Shown here: in pieces, positions 17,396 through 25,520 of the stretch
How positions within the stretch are numbered: position 1 is the first letter of the stretch
Layout: each line of letters opens with the position of its first letter
NCBI RefSeq assembly: GCF_019443745.1
Contig: NZ_CP050948.1
Location: 62,001 to 126,000 of the forward strand
From: Iamia sp. SCSIO 61187
Lineage (GTDB): Bacteria; Actinomycetota; Acidimicrobiia; Acidimicrobiales; Iamiaceae
Length of the DNA stretch: 64,000 bases
Direction of reading: 5' to 3'
The notes under the pieces: generated by a model
The model's database searches: none
What the model was told of the DNA's origin: nothing
What the model saw: the letters and a program-made list of their open reading frames with translations, nothing else
Translations under genes and position numbers: made by a program

Positions 17396-18445
17396 TCAGG
17401 TGGGGACCGAGGCGCTGTAGACGGGGAGGTCGAGCAGGGTCTTCACCCCCGGCGAGGCGGCCACGACGGCGGGGATGGCGTTCACCACGTGCATGGCGGT
17501 GGCCAGGCAGCCGGCGTGGTTGTGGTCGCCCAGGTCGGAGCCGAGCGACATCTCCAGCTTGAGGTGGGGCTCGCCCTCCACGAGGATCCGGTAGCCCTCT
17601 CCCTGCGGCCACTCCGGCGCCTGGTCGGGGTGGAGCCGGGTGACGTGCTCGACCACCAGGCGCTCCTCGCCGTCGACGAGGCCGATGATCACGAAGCGCA
17701 TGCCGGAGATGGTCCCGGCGGCCACCGTGCCCGAGGCGATCTCGACGTCGTGGTCGTCGCGCCAGACCTCATGGCGCTCGACCACCTCGTCGAGGGTCAG
17801 GCCGATGGCGGCGGCCACGAGGTGGAGCACCGGCCCCCACGCCAGGGCGGTCGAGCCCGGCGACAGGAGCAGCGACTCGGACGGGTCGGCCTTCCCGAAG
17901 CCCATGATCTCGAACATGGTGAACGAGTTGTCCCAGGTCGCGTAGTCGACGATCTCCATCATCCGGACCGACCGCACCTCCTTGCAGAGGGCGAGCATGT
18001 GGACGGCGAGGCCGGCGTTGCCGAAGCCCGGGTCGATGCCCGAGGTGTAGAGGCTCGACCCGCCCTCCTGGCACGCCGCCTCCAGCCGCTCGAGCGTGCC
18101 CGGTCCGGCGGCGGCGGGGAACAGGAGCGGCACGAACGACGTGTTCACCACGTTGGCGCCCGAGGCGAGGATGCGGCACAGGTCGTCGACCACGCCGTCG
18201 GGCCGGATGTCCGAGCTGGCCGTGTAGCAGACGGCGTCGGGCTGGAGCTCGAGCAGGGCGTCGGCGTCGCTGGTGGCGGCGACGCCGAGCGCCGGCCCGC
18301 CGCAGATCTCGCCGGCGTCCCGGCCGGCCTTGGCGTCGGAGTGCACCCACAGCCCGGCCAGCTCGAGCTCGGGGTGGGCGGCGATGGCGGGCACGGCGTG
18401 GATCCCCACGGTCCCGGTGGCCCACTGGACGACGCGCAATGTCAT
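17396..18445 (-). CDS. NAD(P)-dependent dehydrogenase of the dihydrodipicolinate-reductase / 2,4-diaminopentanoate-dehydrogenase type
   Basis: 349 residues. The N-terminal Rossmann stretch VVQWATGTVGIHAVPAI matches the DAPDH/DapB-like proteins common in mycobacteria and other lipid-degrading actinobacteria. TSGIDPGFGNAGLA in the middle and DLGDHNHAGCLATAMHVVNAIP near the end are further family features. The reaction is an NAD(P)H-linked oxidation or reduction of unknown substrate. The start codon abuts a KstR-like operator, which suggests a role in sterol or lipid metabolism. Confidence 0.75.
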   Translation of the reverse strand: MTLRVVQWATGTVGIHAVPAIAAHPELELAGLWVHSDAKAGRDAGEICGGPALGVAATSDADALLELQPDAVCYTASSDIRPDGVVDDLCRILASGANVVNTSFVPLLFPAAAGPGTLERLEAACQEGGSSLYTSGIDPGFGNAGLAVHMLALCKEVRSVRMMEIVDYATWDNSFTMFEIMGFGKADPSESLLLSPGSTALAWGPVLHLVAAAIGLTLDEVVERHEVWRDDHDVEIASGTVAAGTISGMRFVIIGLVDGEERLVVEHVTRLHPDQAPEWPQGEGYRILVEGEPHLKLEMSLGSDLGDHNHAGCLATAMHVVNAIPAVVAASPGVKTLLDLPVYSASVPT

Positions 18446-18458
18446 AGAACACGTTCTA
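18445..18458. promoter_or_regulatory. KstR-like operator (TNNAACNNGTTNNA)
   Basis: TAGAACACGTTCTA fits the mycobacterial KstR consensus at every fixed position, and its 6-bp arms are perfectly complementary. It touches the start codon of the leftward dehydrogenase, consistent with repression at a leaderless or very short-leader promoter. KstR is a TetR-family repressor of cholesterol catabolism; no kstR gene is in this window. Confidence 0.6.
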
Positions 18459-18469
18459 CTTCACCGGGA

Positions 18470-18496
18470 CACGGATGGTGCCTGGCACCATCCGTG
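18470..18496. repeat. 27-bp perfect palindrome, GTGCCWGGCAC family
   Basis: Arms CACGGATGGTGCC and complement around T 18483, starting 2 bp past the leftward methionyl-tRNA synthetase stop. The same arms occur at 28974-29000 with A in the centre. Placed as a terminator for the synthetase gene. Confidence 0.8.
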
Positions 18497-18498
18497 GG

Positions 18499-20196
18499 CT
18501 ACTCCTCGCCGGCGCCGAAGCGCTGCTTCCAGATCTCGATCTGGTCGTCGTCGATCTTGGCGAACAGGACCGGCGGCACCTCGATCGGCGTGCCCGGGCC
18601 GAGCGCCTCCATCTCGGCGGCCACGTCGGTGGGCCACGCCGGCAGGTCGTCGATGCCGAAGGCCCGCAGCAGGACGGCGGACGTGTCGGGCAGGACGGGC
18701 GCGCCGAGGATCGCCAGCAGGCGCAGGTGGTGCAGGGCGGTCGCGATGACGGCGTCGCGCGCCGCCGGGTCGTCCTTGAGCTTCCACGGCTCCTGGGCGT
18801 TCCAGAACACGTTGCCGGCCGACCACAGCTCGCGCAGCACGGTCATGGCCTTGCGCAGGTCCTTGGCCTCCATGTGCCCGGTGTAGGTGGCGACCAGCCC
18901 GCCGACCTGCTCGACGAAGGCGTCGCGCGACGCTGACGATCCCTCGACCGTCGGCACGACGCCACCGGCGTTCTTGGCCGTGAAGCCGAGGACGCGGTTG
19001 ACGAGGTTGCCGTAGCTGCCGGCCAGGTCCTTGTTCACCGACTGGACGAGCGACTCCCACGTGAAGCTGGCGTCGGACGACTCCGGCGCGTTGGCGATCA
19101 GGTGGTAGCGCCACTGGTCCGACGGGAGGATCTCCAACGCCGCGTCCATGAAGACGCCGCGCTGCTGGCTGGTCGAGAACTTGCCGCCGTAGAAGGTCAG
19201 CCAGTTGAACGACTTGATGTAGTCGACCAGCTTCCAGCCGCTGTCGGCCCCGAGGAGGGTGGCGGGGAACATGACGGCGTGGAACGGGACGTTGTCCTTG
19301 GCCATGAACTGCGTGTAGGTCACGTCGCTGCCGGTGGCGTCGGTCCACCAGCGGCGCCACCCCTCCTCGCCCAGGCCGGCGACGTCCTCGGCCCACTCCT
19401 TGGTGGCGGCGATGTAGGCGATGGGGGCGTCGAACCAGACGTAGAAGACCTTGCCCTCGAACCCGGGCCGGTCGACGGGCACGCCCCACGAGATGTCGCG
19501 GGTGATGCTGCGGTCCTCGAGCCCCTCGTCGAGCCACTTGTAGGCGATCGACCGGGTGAGCAGCGGCCAGTCCTCGCGCTCGTCGATCCAGGCCCGCAGG
19601 CGGTCGGCCATCCGCGACTGGAGGAGGTAGAGGTGCTTGGTCGCCCGCACCTCGAGGTCGGTGGCGCCGCTGATGGCCGACCGGGGCTCGATCAGGTCGG
19701 TGGGGTCGAGCAGGCGGGTGCAGTTCTCGCACTGGTCGCCGCGGGCCCGGTCGTAGCCGCAGTAGGGGCAGGTGCCGATCACGTAGCGGTCGGGGAGGAA
19801 GCGGCCGTCGGTCGGCGAGTAGATCTGGTCGGTCACCCGCTCCTCGATGAAGCCGTGCTCCTCGAGCTGGGCGGCCAGCAGCTTCGTCAGCTCGTGGTTG
19901 TGCGACGACGAGCTGCGCCCGAAGTGGTCCCACGACAGGCCGAAGCGCTCGCCCAGGTCCTTCTGGATGGCCCACTGCTCGGCGCAGTACTCGTCGACGG
20001 GCAGGCCGGCCTCGGCCGCGGCCAGCTCGGCCGGCGTGCCGTGCTCGTCGGTGGCGCAGATGGCCACCACGTCGTGGCCCTGCTGGCGCAGGAACCGGGC
20101 GTAGACGTCGGCCGGCAGCATCGACCCCACGAGGTTGCCGAGGTGCTTGACACCGTTGATGTACGGCAGGGCGCTGGTGATCAGGTGGCGGGCCAC
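18499..20196 (-). CDS. metG: Methionyl-tRNA synthetase, variant-signature class
   Basis: About 565 residues from GTG 20196 (CGGAG upstream; an ATG nine codons earlier is also open). Class I fold with SALPYINGVKHLGN in place of HIGH and KFSTS in place of KMSKS. A zinc knuckle (CPYC ... CENC) lies near residue 140, and PAWVxxP-like and WLTFYGGKFSTSQQRG segments follow. It charges tRNA-Met. This version resembles the second, signature-variant MetRS found in streptomycetes and relatives. Whether another metG exists elsewhere cannot be seen here. Confidence 0.88.
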   Translation of the reverse strand: MARHLITSALPYINGVKHLGNLVGSMLPADVYARFLRQQGHDVVAICATDEHGTPAELAAAEAGLPVDEYCAEQWAIQKDLGERFGLSWDHFGRSSSSHNHELTKLLAAQLEEHGFIEERVTDQIYSPTDGRFLPDRYVIGTCPYCGYDRARGDQCENCTRLLDPTDLIEPRSAISGATDLEVRATKHLYLLQSRMADRLRAWIDEREDWPLLTRSIAYKWLDEGLEDRSITRDISWGVPVDRPGFEGKVFYVWFDAPIAYIAATKEWAEDVAGLGEEGWRRWWTDATGSDVTYTQFMAKDNVPFHAVMFPATLLGADSGWKLVDYIKSFNWLTFYGGKFSTSQQRGVFMDAALEILPSDQWRYHLIANAPESSDASFTWESLVQSVNKDLAGSYGNLVNRVLGFTAKNAGGVVPTVEGSSASRDAFVEQVGGLVATYTGHMEAKDLRKAMTVLRELWSAGNVFWNAQEPWKLKDDPAARDAVIATALHHLRLLAILGAPVLPDTSAVLLRAFGIDDLPAWPTDVAAEMEALGPGTPIEVPPVLFAKIDDDQIEIWKQRFGAGEE

Positions 20197-20276
20197 GGTT
20201 CGCTCCGGTGAGGGGAGCGCCACCCTACCGGCGGGCGCCGGCGCGGCCGTCTGGGGTTCGGGCAGACTCCGCGGCC

Positions 20277-21212
20277 ATGCCGCACCCTCGCCGCCTCCGC
20301 TTCGCCGTCGAGCTCCACCACCCGTTCCCGGGCCGGACGTGGCTGGAGAGCGCCAAGGAGGTCGAGCAGCTCGGCTACTCGACCGTCTTCCTGCCCGACC
20401 ACTTCGACGAGGGCCCGGGGCCCATCGCGGCCACGGCGGCCTTCGCCGCGGTGACCTCGACGGTGAACGTCGGGCTCCTGGTCCTCGACTGCGACTTCCG
20501 CCATCCCGTCCCCCTCGCGCGCGAGCTGGCGACCATCGACGTGATCGCCGAGGGTCGGCTCGAGGTCGGCCTCGGCGCAGGGTGGAAGCGACGGGACTAC
20601 GACGTCTCGGGCATCCCCATGGACCGCCCCGGGGTGCGGGTCTCGCGCCTCCAGGAGCACTGCGCCGTGCTGCGGGGCCTGTGGGCCGACGGCCCGTTCT
20701 CCTTCGCCGGCGAGCACTACACCGTCACCGACCTCGACGGGACGCCCGCCCCGCACCGCCCGGGCGGCCCGCCGATCCTCGTCGGCGGCGGAGCCCCCCG
20801 CCTGCTGCGGTGGGCCGGGCGGACGGCCGACATCGTCGGCGTCAACGCCTCCATCCACTCGGGCGAGATCGATGCCGACGCCGCGGCCGATGCCCTGGCC
20901 GAGCGCATCGACGAGAAGGTCGGCTGGGTGCGCGAGGGCGCCGGCGACCGCTTCGCCGACCTCGAGCTCAACGCCTGGCTGGCCGCGGCCGAGGTGACCG
21001 AGGATGCCGCCACCGTCGAGGCCATCGCGTCCCTGTTCGGCACCGATGCCGAGGGGCTGCGGAGTTCCCCGCTCGCCCTCGTCGGTGCGGCCGGCGAGAT
21101 CGCCGAGCGCCTCCACGAGCGGCGCGAGCGCTGGGGCTACTCGTACCACGTGGTCCCCGGCGACAAGGCCCACGCCCTCGCCCCCGTCGTGGGGTCCCTC
21201 GCCGGCACCTGA
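20277..21212 (+). CDS. LLM-class F420-dependent oxidoreductase (TIGR03621-like)
   Basis: 311 residues. Luciferase-like barrel: RLRFAVELHHPFPG, STVFLPDHFDEGPGPIAA, VNVGLLVLDCDFRHPVPLARELATID, LEVGLGAGWKRRDYD and ILVGGGAPRLLRWAG. The LVLDCDFRHP pattern is typical of an actinobacterial F420 subfamily. Its substrate is unknown. It is divergent from metG with an 80-bp gap. Just after its stop stands ACCATCCGTGG, one arm of the 27-bp palindrome family. Confidence 0.85.
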   Translation: MPHPRRLRFAVELHHPFPGRTWLESAKEVEQLGYSTVFLPDHFDEGPGPIAATAAFAAVTSTVNVGLLVLDCDFRHPVPLARELATIDVIAEGRLEVGLGAGWKRRDYDVSGIPMDRPGVRVSRLQEHCAVLRGLWADGPFSFAGEHYTVTDLDGTPAPHRPGGPPILVGGGAPRLLRWAGRTADIVGVNASIHSGEIDADAAADALAERIDEKVGWVREGAGDRFADLELNAWLAAAEVTEDAATVEAIASLFGTDAEGLRSSPLALVGAAGEIAERLHERRERWGYSYHVVPGDKAHALAPVVGSLAGT

Positions 21213-21325
21213 CCATCCGTGGCCGCCACCGGGAGCTGACGGCGCACGCCGAGGGGGACCGGACCCCCGGAACCTCCGTCGCCTGCTGATCCTCGGACGG
21301 GACCACGACGACGGAGGTCCGGGAC

Positions 21326-22399
21326 GTGACGAGACGGCGATGGCGACAGGTGGCGACGGCGATGGCCGTGGTGCCGGCCCTGGTGCTGTCGGGGTGCGGC
21401 GAGGACTCCCGCCTCGTCGAGCGGGTGGGGGCGGGCGACGACCCGGCGACGAGCACGACGACCACGGAGCCCGACCCGGTCCCGCCGTCCGAGCGCTCCT
21501 CGCCGTTCACCGTGGGTCCCGTGCCCGAGCGCTACCAGCTGGTCGCCATCGGCGCCGGCGACACCGAGGGGGTCTGGGGCTGGGACTGCTGCGGCACCGA
21601 CGAGCCCTACGTCGTCCTCTCGCCCGACGGCACGCCCGACCACCCCGCCCGGGTGATCGTGGCGGCGACCGGGTACAGCGGCTACGAGGGCGGCCTCGAG
21701 CAGGCGGCCGCCGGCTACACCGGCGAGGCCGAGGCGGTCGAGGTCGACGGCGAGGACGGCTTCTTCACGCCGGCGGCGGCCAACGACGGCTGGTCCGAGC
21801 TGGTGGTGGCCCGCGACGTCGACCTCGCCATCCGGGTCACCTCCCCCGACGCCACGCTCGCCGAGCTCACCACCGTGCTGGCGACGGTCGAGGACCCGGC
21901 CGAGCAGGAGCTCGCCCCCACGATCCCTGCGCCGCCGCCCGGGCTCCAGGTCGTCGGGGCGGCCCACGTCGACGCCGTCATCGCCCAGTACCCGTCGGTG
22001 CACGTCGACCAGGCACCGCCGGGGCCGGTGGGCGCCCACTCCGTCGGCTGGCTCGAGGGCGGGGCGGAGGGCGCCGACAGCCTGCTGGTCGAGACGATCC
22101 CCGGCGTCGCCGGCGACCCGGCAGCCCTCGCCGCCCCCGGCGTGGACGACGAGCACCTGACGGCGGAGACCGTGGAGGTCGACGGTCGGCCCGCCGTCGT
22201 CGTGGACCGGCGCTCGTACGAGGACGAGGTCCGGACCGTCTGGCTCGACAGCGGCTGGGGTGATCTCGTGGTGGTCACCGCCCTGGGCCGGGACCTGCCG
22301 ACCGCCGAGGAGCTGGTGGCCATCGCCGCGTCCGTCCGTCCCACCGACACCGCGACCTGGGACCGGGCCGTCGCCGCTCGGTCGGTCCCGACGGCCTGA
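21326..22399 (+). CDS. Secreted lipoprotein of unknown function with two similar halves
   Basis: 357 residues from GTG 21326 (GGAGG 11 bp upstream). Signal peptide with lipobox LSGC (C24), then a Thr/Pro linker (STTTTEPDPVPP). The two halves look related: LVVARDVDLAIRVTSPDATLAELTTVLATV near 155-185 and WGDLVVVTALGRDLPTAEELVAIAASV near 305-335. I do not recognise a family; probably a cell-surface protein. A WGWDCCGTDEP stretch may form a disulfide. Confidence 0.7.
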   Translation: MTRRRWRQVATAMAVVPALVLSGCGEDSRLVERVGAGDDPATSTTTTEPDPVPPSERSSPFTVGPVPERYQLVAIGAGDTEGVWGWDCCGTDEPYVVLSPDGTPDHPARVIVAATGYSGYEGGLEQAAAGYTGEAEAVEVDGEDGFFTPAAANDGWSELVVARDVDLAIRVTSPDATLAELTTVLATVEDPAEQELAPTIPAPPPGLQVVGAAHVDAVIAQYPSVHVDQAPPGPVGAHSVGWLEGGAEGADSLLVETIPGVAGDPAALAAPGVDDEHLTAETVEVDGRPAVVVDRRSYEDEVRTVWLDSGWGDLVVVTALGRDLPTAEELVAIAASVRPTDTATWDRAVAARSVPTA

Positions 22400-22421
22400 C
22401 GCGCCCGCCGGTCGAGGCGGG

Positions 22422-23567
22422 TCAGCGGCTGGCCGGGACGAGGTCCAGGAGCTCCTCGGTGGGAGCCAGGGCCCGGTGCTCCGACGGGCTGATGCCCCGC
22501 ACCCGGGAGAAGGCGGCGCTCAGGGCGAAGCCGGTGCCGTAGCCGACCTGGCGGGCGACCCCGGCGACCGTCGCATCGGGCTCGCGCAGCAGGTCGGCGG
22601 CCAGCGCCAGCCGCCACTCGGTCAGGTAGGCTATCGGGGTCTCGCCGACCTCGTCGGCGAACCGACGGGCCAGCGTCGCCCGGGAGACGCCGACCTCCCG
22701 GGCGAGCGACGCCACCGTCCACGGCGCCGACGGATCGTCGTGCAGCAGGCGGAGGGCGTGGCCCACGACGGGATCGTCGTGGGCCCGGTACCACGCCGGC
22801 GCCCCGGCCTCGGGCCGGGCGAACCAGGCCCGCACCGCCGTGACCAGGAGCAGGTCGAGGAGGCGGTCGAGGACGGCCTCCTGCCCGGGCTCGTCGCGCA
22901 CGACCTCCCCCGCCAGCAGCGCGACGAGCGGCCGGGTGGTGGGCCCGTCGCGGACCACGGCGAGGGCGGGGAGCGCATCGAGCAGCCGCCGACTCACCTC
23001 CCCGGCCCGCTCGTAGGTGCCTACGATCATGGCCACCCCGTCGGGGTCGGCAGCACGGCCCGAACCCTCCGTGGCGCTGCCCGATCCCACCGTGGCGCTG
23101 CCCGATCCCTCCGTGGCGCTGCCCGATCCCTCCGTGGCGCTGCCCGATCCCTCCGTGGCGCTGCCCGATCCCTCCGTGGCGCTGCCCGATCCCTCCGTGG
23201 CGCTGCCCGATCCCTCCGTGGCGCTGCCCCATGTCCGCGTGCCGAGGACGTCGGCCACCTTGGCCTCGACGCCGTCGGGCGGGGTGCAGACCTGGCCGGG
23301 GTGGACGACGACCTGGACCTCGGATCCCGGGGCGTCGGCGATCCGGTAGTGGTCCGGACCGCGGGCCAGGGCCACGTCGCCGGGGGCCAGCCACACCTCG
23401 AGACCGGTGTCCTCGTCGACGAGCACCAGCTCGCCGGTGGTGGCCGCGACCAGGGTGAGAGGGGCTTCGTCCTCGACCCGGATGGCGAACGGCGGCGCCA
23501 TGACGACCTGGAGCAGGAAGGCGCGGCGAGCCCGAGGTCCGTCGAGCAGCGAGGAGACGGCGTCCAC
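22422..23567 (-). CDS. AraC-family transcriptional regulator (cupin_6 sensor + HTH) with repeat linker
   Basis: 381 residues if started at GTG 23567 (MDAVSSLLDGPRARRAFLL, the usual start of this subfamily); an upstream GTG adds three residues. Domains: N-terminal cupin_6 ligand domain (1-115), then a linker made of eight copies of the heptapeptide GSATEGS, then two AraC helix-turn-helix motifs (WTVASLAREVGVSRATLARRF and ATVAGVARQVGYGTGFALSAAF, then GISPSEHR). It is divergent from the PPOX gene, a likely target. Confidence 0.85.
   Translation of the reverse strand: MDAVSSLLDGPRARRAFLLQVVMAPPFAIRVEDEAPLTLVAATTGELVLVDEDTGLEVWLAPGDVALARGPDHYRIADAPGSEVQVVVHPGQVCTPPDGVEAKVADVLGTRTWGSATEGSGSATEGSGSATEGSGSATEGSGSATEGSGSATEGSGSATVGSGSATEGSGRAADPDGVAMIVGTYERAGEVSRRLLDALPALAVVRDGPTTRPLVALLAGEVVRDEPGQEAVLDRLLDLLLVTAVRAWFARPEAGAPAWYRAHDDPVVGHALRLLHDDPSAPWTVASLAREVGVSRATLARRFADEVGETPIAYLTEWRLALAADLLREPDATVAGVARQVGYGTGFALSAAFSRVRGISPSEHRALAPTEELLDLVPASR
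23059..23226. repeat. Tandem repeat, 8 x 21 bp, in-frame inside the AraC regulator
   Basis: The unit CCCGATCCCTCCGTGGCGCT plus one G is repeated eight times without spacers; two units carry single changes (GAACCC, and CCCACC, which gives Val for Glu). Each unit adds exactly seven residues, so copy-number change would lengthen or shorten the linker without breaking the frame. Confidence 0.95.
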
Positions 23568-23648
23568 CCTGGCCACGCTAGACGCTCACGTACGGATCTG
23601 CGCTCGTGGGCCATGGACCGTCTCACGGGATCGGGGTCCACTGGGCCC

Positions 23649-24182
23649 ATGACCACCTCCACCCACCCCGTGCCCCCCGCCGACCCCGCCGACGCCGGCC
23701 CGCCCGTCCGCGACGTGCCGGCCGACGTGGTGCGCAAGGCCCTCGCCACGCGCTCCTACGCCGTGCTGGCCACCGTCTCGCCCGCCGGCCGGCCCCACGC
23801 CGCCGGCGTGCTCTACACCACCGTCGGCGACGACCTCTGGGTCTCCACCGAGACCGCCAGCCGCAAGGGCCGCAACCTGGTCGCCAGCCCCCATGTGGCC
23901 GTGACCGTGCCGGTGCGCCGCCTCCCGCTCGGACCGCCCGCCACCATCCACTTCCAGGGCCGGGCCGAGGTCCTCGCCGTCGACGACCCCGAGGTCCGGC
24001 GGCTGGTCGGCATGGGCGAGCTGAAGGGCATCACCAGCCACGGGGAGCTCGACCTGCCCGGAGGCTGCATGATCCGCATCACCCCGGCCGCCACCGTCCA
24101 CACCTACGGCGTGGGCATGTCGCTCTGGAGCTTCGTGCGCAACCCCCTCGCGGCCGCCGGGAGGGCTACGTTCCGGCCATGA
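23649..24182 (+). CDS. Pyridoxamine-5'-phosphate-oxidase-fold (PPOX) F420/FMN-dependent protein
   Basis: 177 residues. The split-barrel flavin-binding fold is indicated by SYAVLATVSPAGRPHAAGVLYTT, DLWVSTETASRKGRNL and VAVTVPVRR. Such proteins use F420 or FMN to reduce small molecules or store a cofactor. The stop overlaps the ATG of the next gene (ATGA), so the two are co-translated. Confidence 0.8.
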   Translation: MTTSTHPVPPADPADAGPPVRDVPADVVRKALATRSYAVLATVSPAGRPHAAGVLYTTVGDDLWVSTETASRKGRNLVASPHVAVTVPVRRLPLGPPATIHFQGRAEVLAVDDPEVRRLVGMGELKGITSHGELDLPGGCMIRITPAATVHTYGVGMSLWSFVRNPLAAAGRATFRP

Positions 24183-24466
24183 GCTGGGTGGAGATCGACG
24201 ACGTCGGCCTCGGACGGGTGGTGGTCGAGCTCCAGCCCACCGTGCTCGAGGTCTTCCAGGCCCGGGTGCAGCAGACCACCCGCCTCCACCTGCGGATGCT
24301 GGCCATCGAGCACCGGGGCCCGAACGACCAGGGCCACCAGCAGGTGCACCTGGCCAACCACGGCGGTGCCGGCGTCACCCTCACCGTCCCCGAGGTCCAC
24401 TGGGTCCGGCTCTGGCCGCTGCTCGAGCAGGCCCGGGCCCAGCAGTACCCGTTCCAGCAGTACTGA
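24179..24466 (+). CDS. Small protein of unknown function, coupled to PPOX gene
   Basis: 95 residues, no recognised family. It begins MSWVEIDDVGLGRVVVELQP and contains TTRLHLRMLAIEHRG and HWVRLWPLLEQARAQ. Rather polar, no membrane segment. The four-base overlap with the PPOX gene suggests a functional partner. Its TGA stop is the first codon of an 18-bp inverted-repeat arm. Confidence 0.65.
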   Translation: MSWVEIDDVGLGRVVVELQPTVLEVFQARVQQTTRLHLRMLAIEHRGPNDQGHQQVHLANHGGAGVTLTVPEVHWVRLWPLLEQARAQQYPFQQY

Positions 24467-24702
24467 TCTCTCGTCACTCGCCGGCCCGCCGCGCGCCGAG
24501 GTCCAGACGACGGCCGGGAGAGGTACCGCCAGATGGACCACGGGCACTCGGGCCCGGCGCAGCCGCTGGGGTCTGGGGTCCCCCCAGGCGAAGAGCCGTG
24601 TGGCCGAGGAACGAGGCCTCCGGCTCTGTGGAGACCCTCAGCGTCGAGCGCAGCGAGCACCTCCAGCTCGAGGAACGGAGCGAAGCGAGTGACGAGAGAT
24701 CA
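24464..24702. repeat. Inverted repeat, perfect 18-bp arms 203 bp apart, each containing a stop codon
   Basis: TGATCTCTCGTCACTCGC at 24464-24481 is exactly inverted at 24685-24702. The left arm starts with the stop of the rightward 95-aa gene; the right arm starts with the stop of the leftward SDR gene. The 203 bp between hold no credible gene, only GC-rich sequence with a purine-rich GAGCGAAGCGAG stretch. It could act as a bidirectional terminator or be a small inverted-repeat element. Confidence 0.8.
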
Positions 24703-25503
24703 GAACGCCGAGTAGCCGCCGTCGAGGAGGAGGGTGTCGGCGGTGTGGAACGCGCTGGCCGGGCTGGCGAGGTAGACGGCGACGGCGCCGAAGTCGTCGG
24801 GGAGGCCCCAGCGGCCCACCGGCATGCGGGGCAGCACCTTCTCCCGGAACCGGTCCCACGTCAGGACGGGCTCGGCCATCGGCGTCATCGTCCACCCCGG
24901 CAGCACCGCGTTGGCCCGGATGTCGTGACGGGCCAGCTCGATGGCGATGGCCTTGATCATCGAGATCAGCCCGCCCTTCGACGCCGCGTAGGACTGCCCG
25001 CGCGGCTGGCCGTGGATGGCGGCCAGGCTGGCGATGCCCACCAGGCTGCCCCCGTCGCCCTGGGCGACCATCGGCTTGGCCGCCTCCCGCAGGGTGAGGA
25101 AGGCGCCTTCGACGTTGGTGCGCTGCACCCGCCGGAACTCCTCCAGCGACGTCTCCAGGAACGGTGTGCCGCCCCCGCCGACGCCGGCGTTGGCGATGCA
25201 GGTGTCGACCCGGCCGAAGGTCTCGAGCGTGCGGGCCATGGCGGCCTCGACGGCGCCCTCGTCGGTGACGTCGACCGAGAGGCCGAGCGTGCGCCGCCCG
25301 AGCGCGGCCAGGTCGGCGGCGGCCCGCTCGACCAGCTCGGGCCGCCGACCCCAGAGGCACACGTCGCTGCCCGCCTGGGCCAGGGCGGTGGCCATCGACA
25401 AGCCGATCCCCGACCCCCCTCCGGTGATCACCGCGACCTGGCCGGTCAGGTCGAAGGGGTTGGCGAGGGCGGAGGTGTCGGTCACCGGGCCAGCGTGCCC
25501 CAT
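24700..25503 (-). CDS. Short-chain dehydrogenase/reductase (SDR)
   Basis: 267 residues from ATG 25503 (GTG 25485 is an alternative). Classical SDR: TGGGSGIG (27-34) for NAD(P), the NAG of CIANAGVGGGG, and YAASKGG with the catalytic Y-x3-K. The C-terminus FHTADTLLLDGGYSAF is typical of 3-oxoacyl/3-hydroxyacyl reductases. It lies 17 bp downstream of the acyl-CoA ligase and is probably in its operon, fitting fatty-acid or polyketide-like chain metabolism. Confidence 0.85.
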   Translation of the reverse strand: MGHAGPVTDTSALANPFDLTGQVAVITGGGSGIGLSMATALAQAGSDVCLWGRRPELVERAAADLAALGRRTLGLSVDVTDEGAVEAAMARTLETFGRVDTCIANAGVGGGGTPFLETSLEEFRRVQRTNVEGAFLTLREAAKPMVAQGDGGSLVGIASLAAIHGQPRGQSYAASKGGLISMIKAIAIELARHDIRANAVLPGWTMTPMAEPVLTWDRFREKVLPRMPVGRWGLPDDFGAVAVYLASPASAFHTADTLLLDGGYSAF

Positions 25504-25520
25504 CGGCGGGTCGCCCGGCG

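Noticed and set aside
23059-23226. CRISPR-like array
   Set aside because: Units are directly adjacent with no spacers, and they encode an in-frame heptapeptide repeat.
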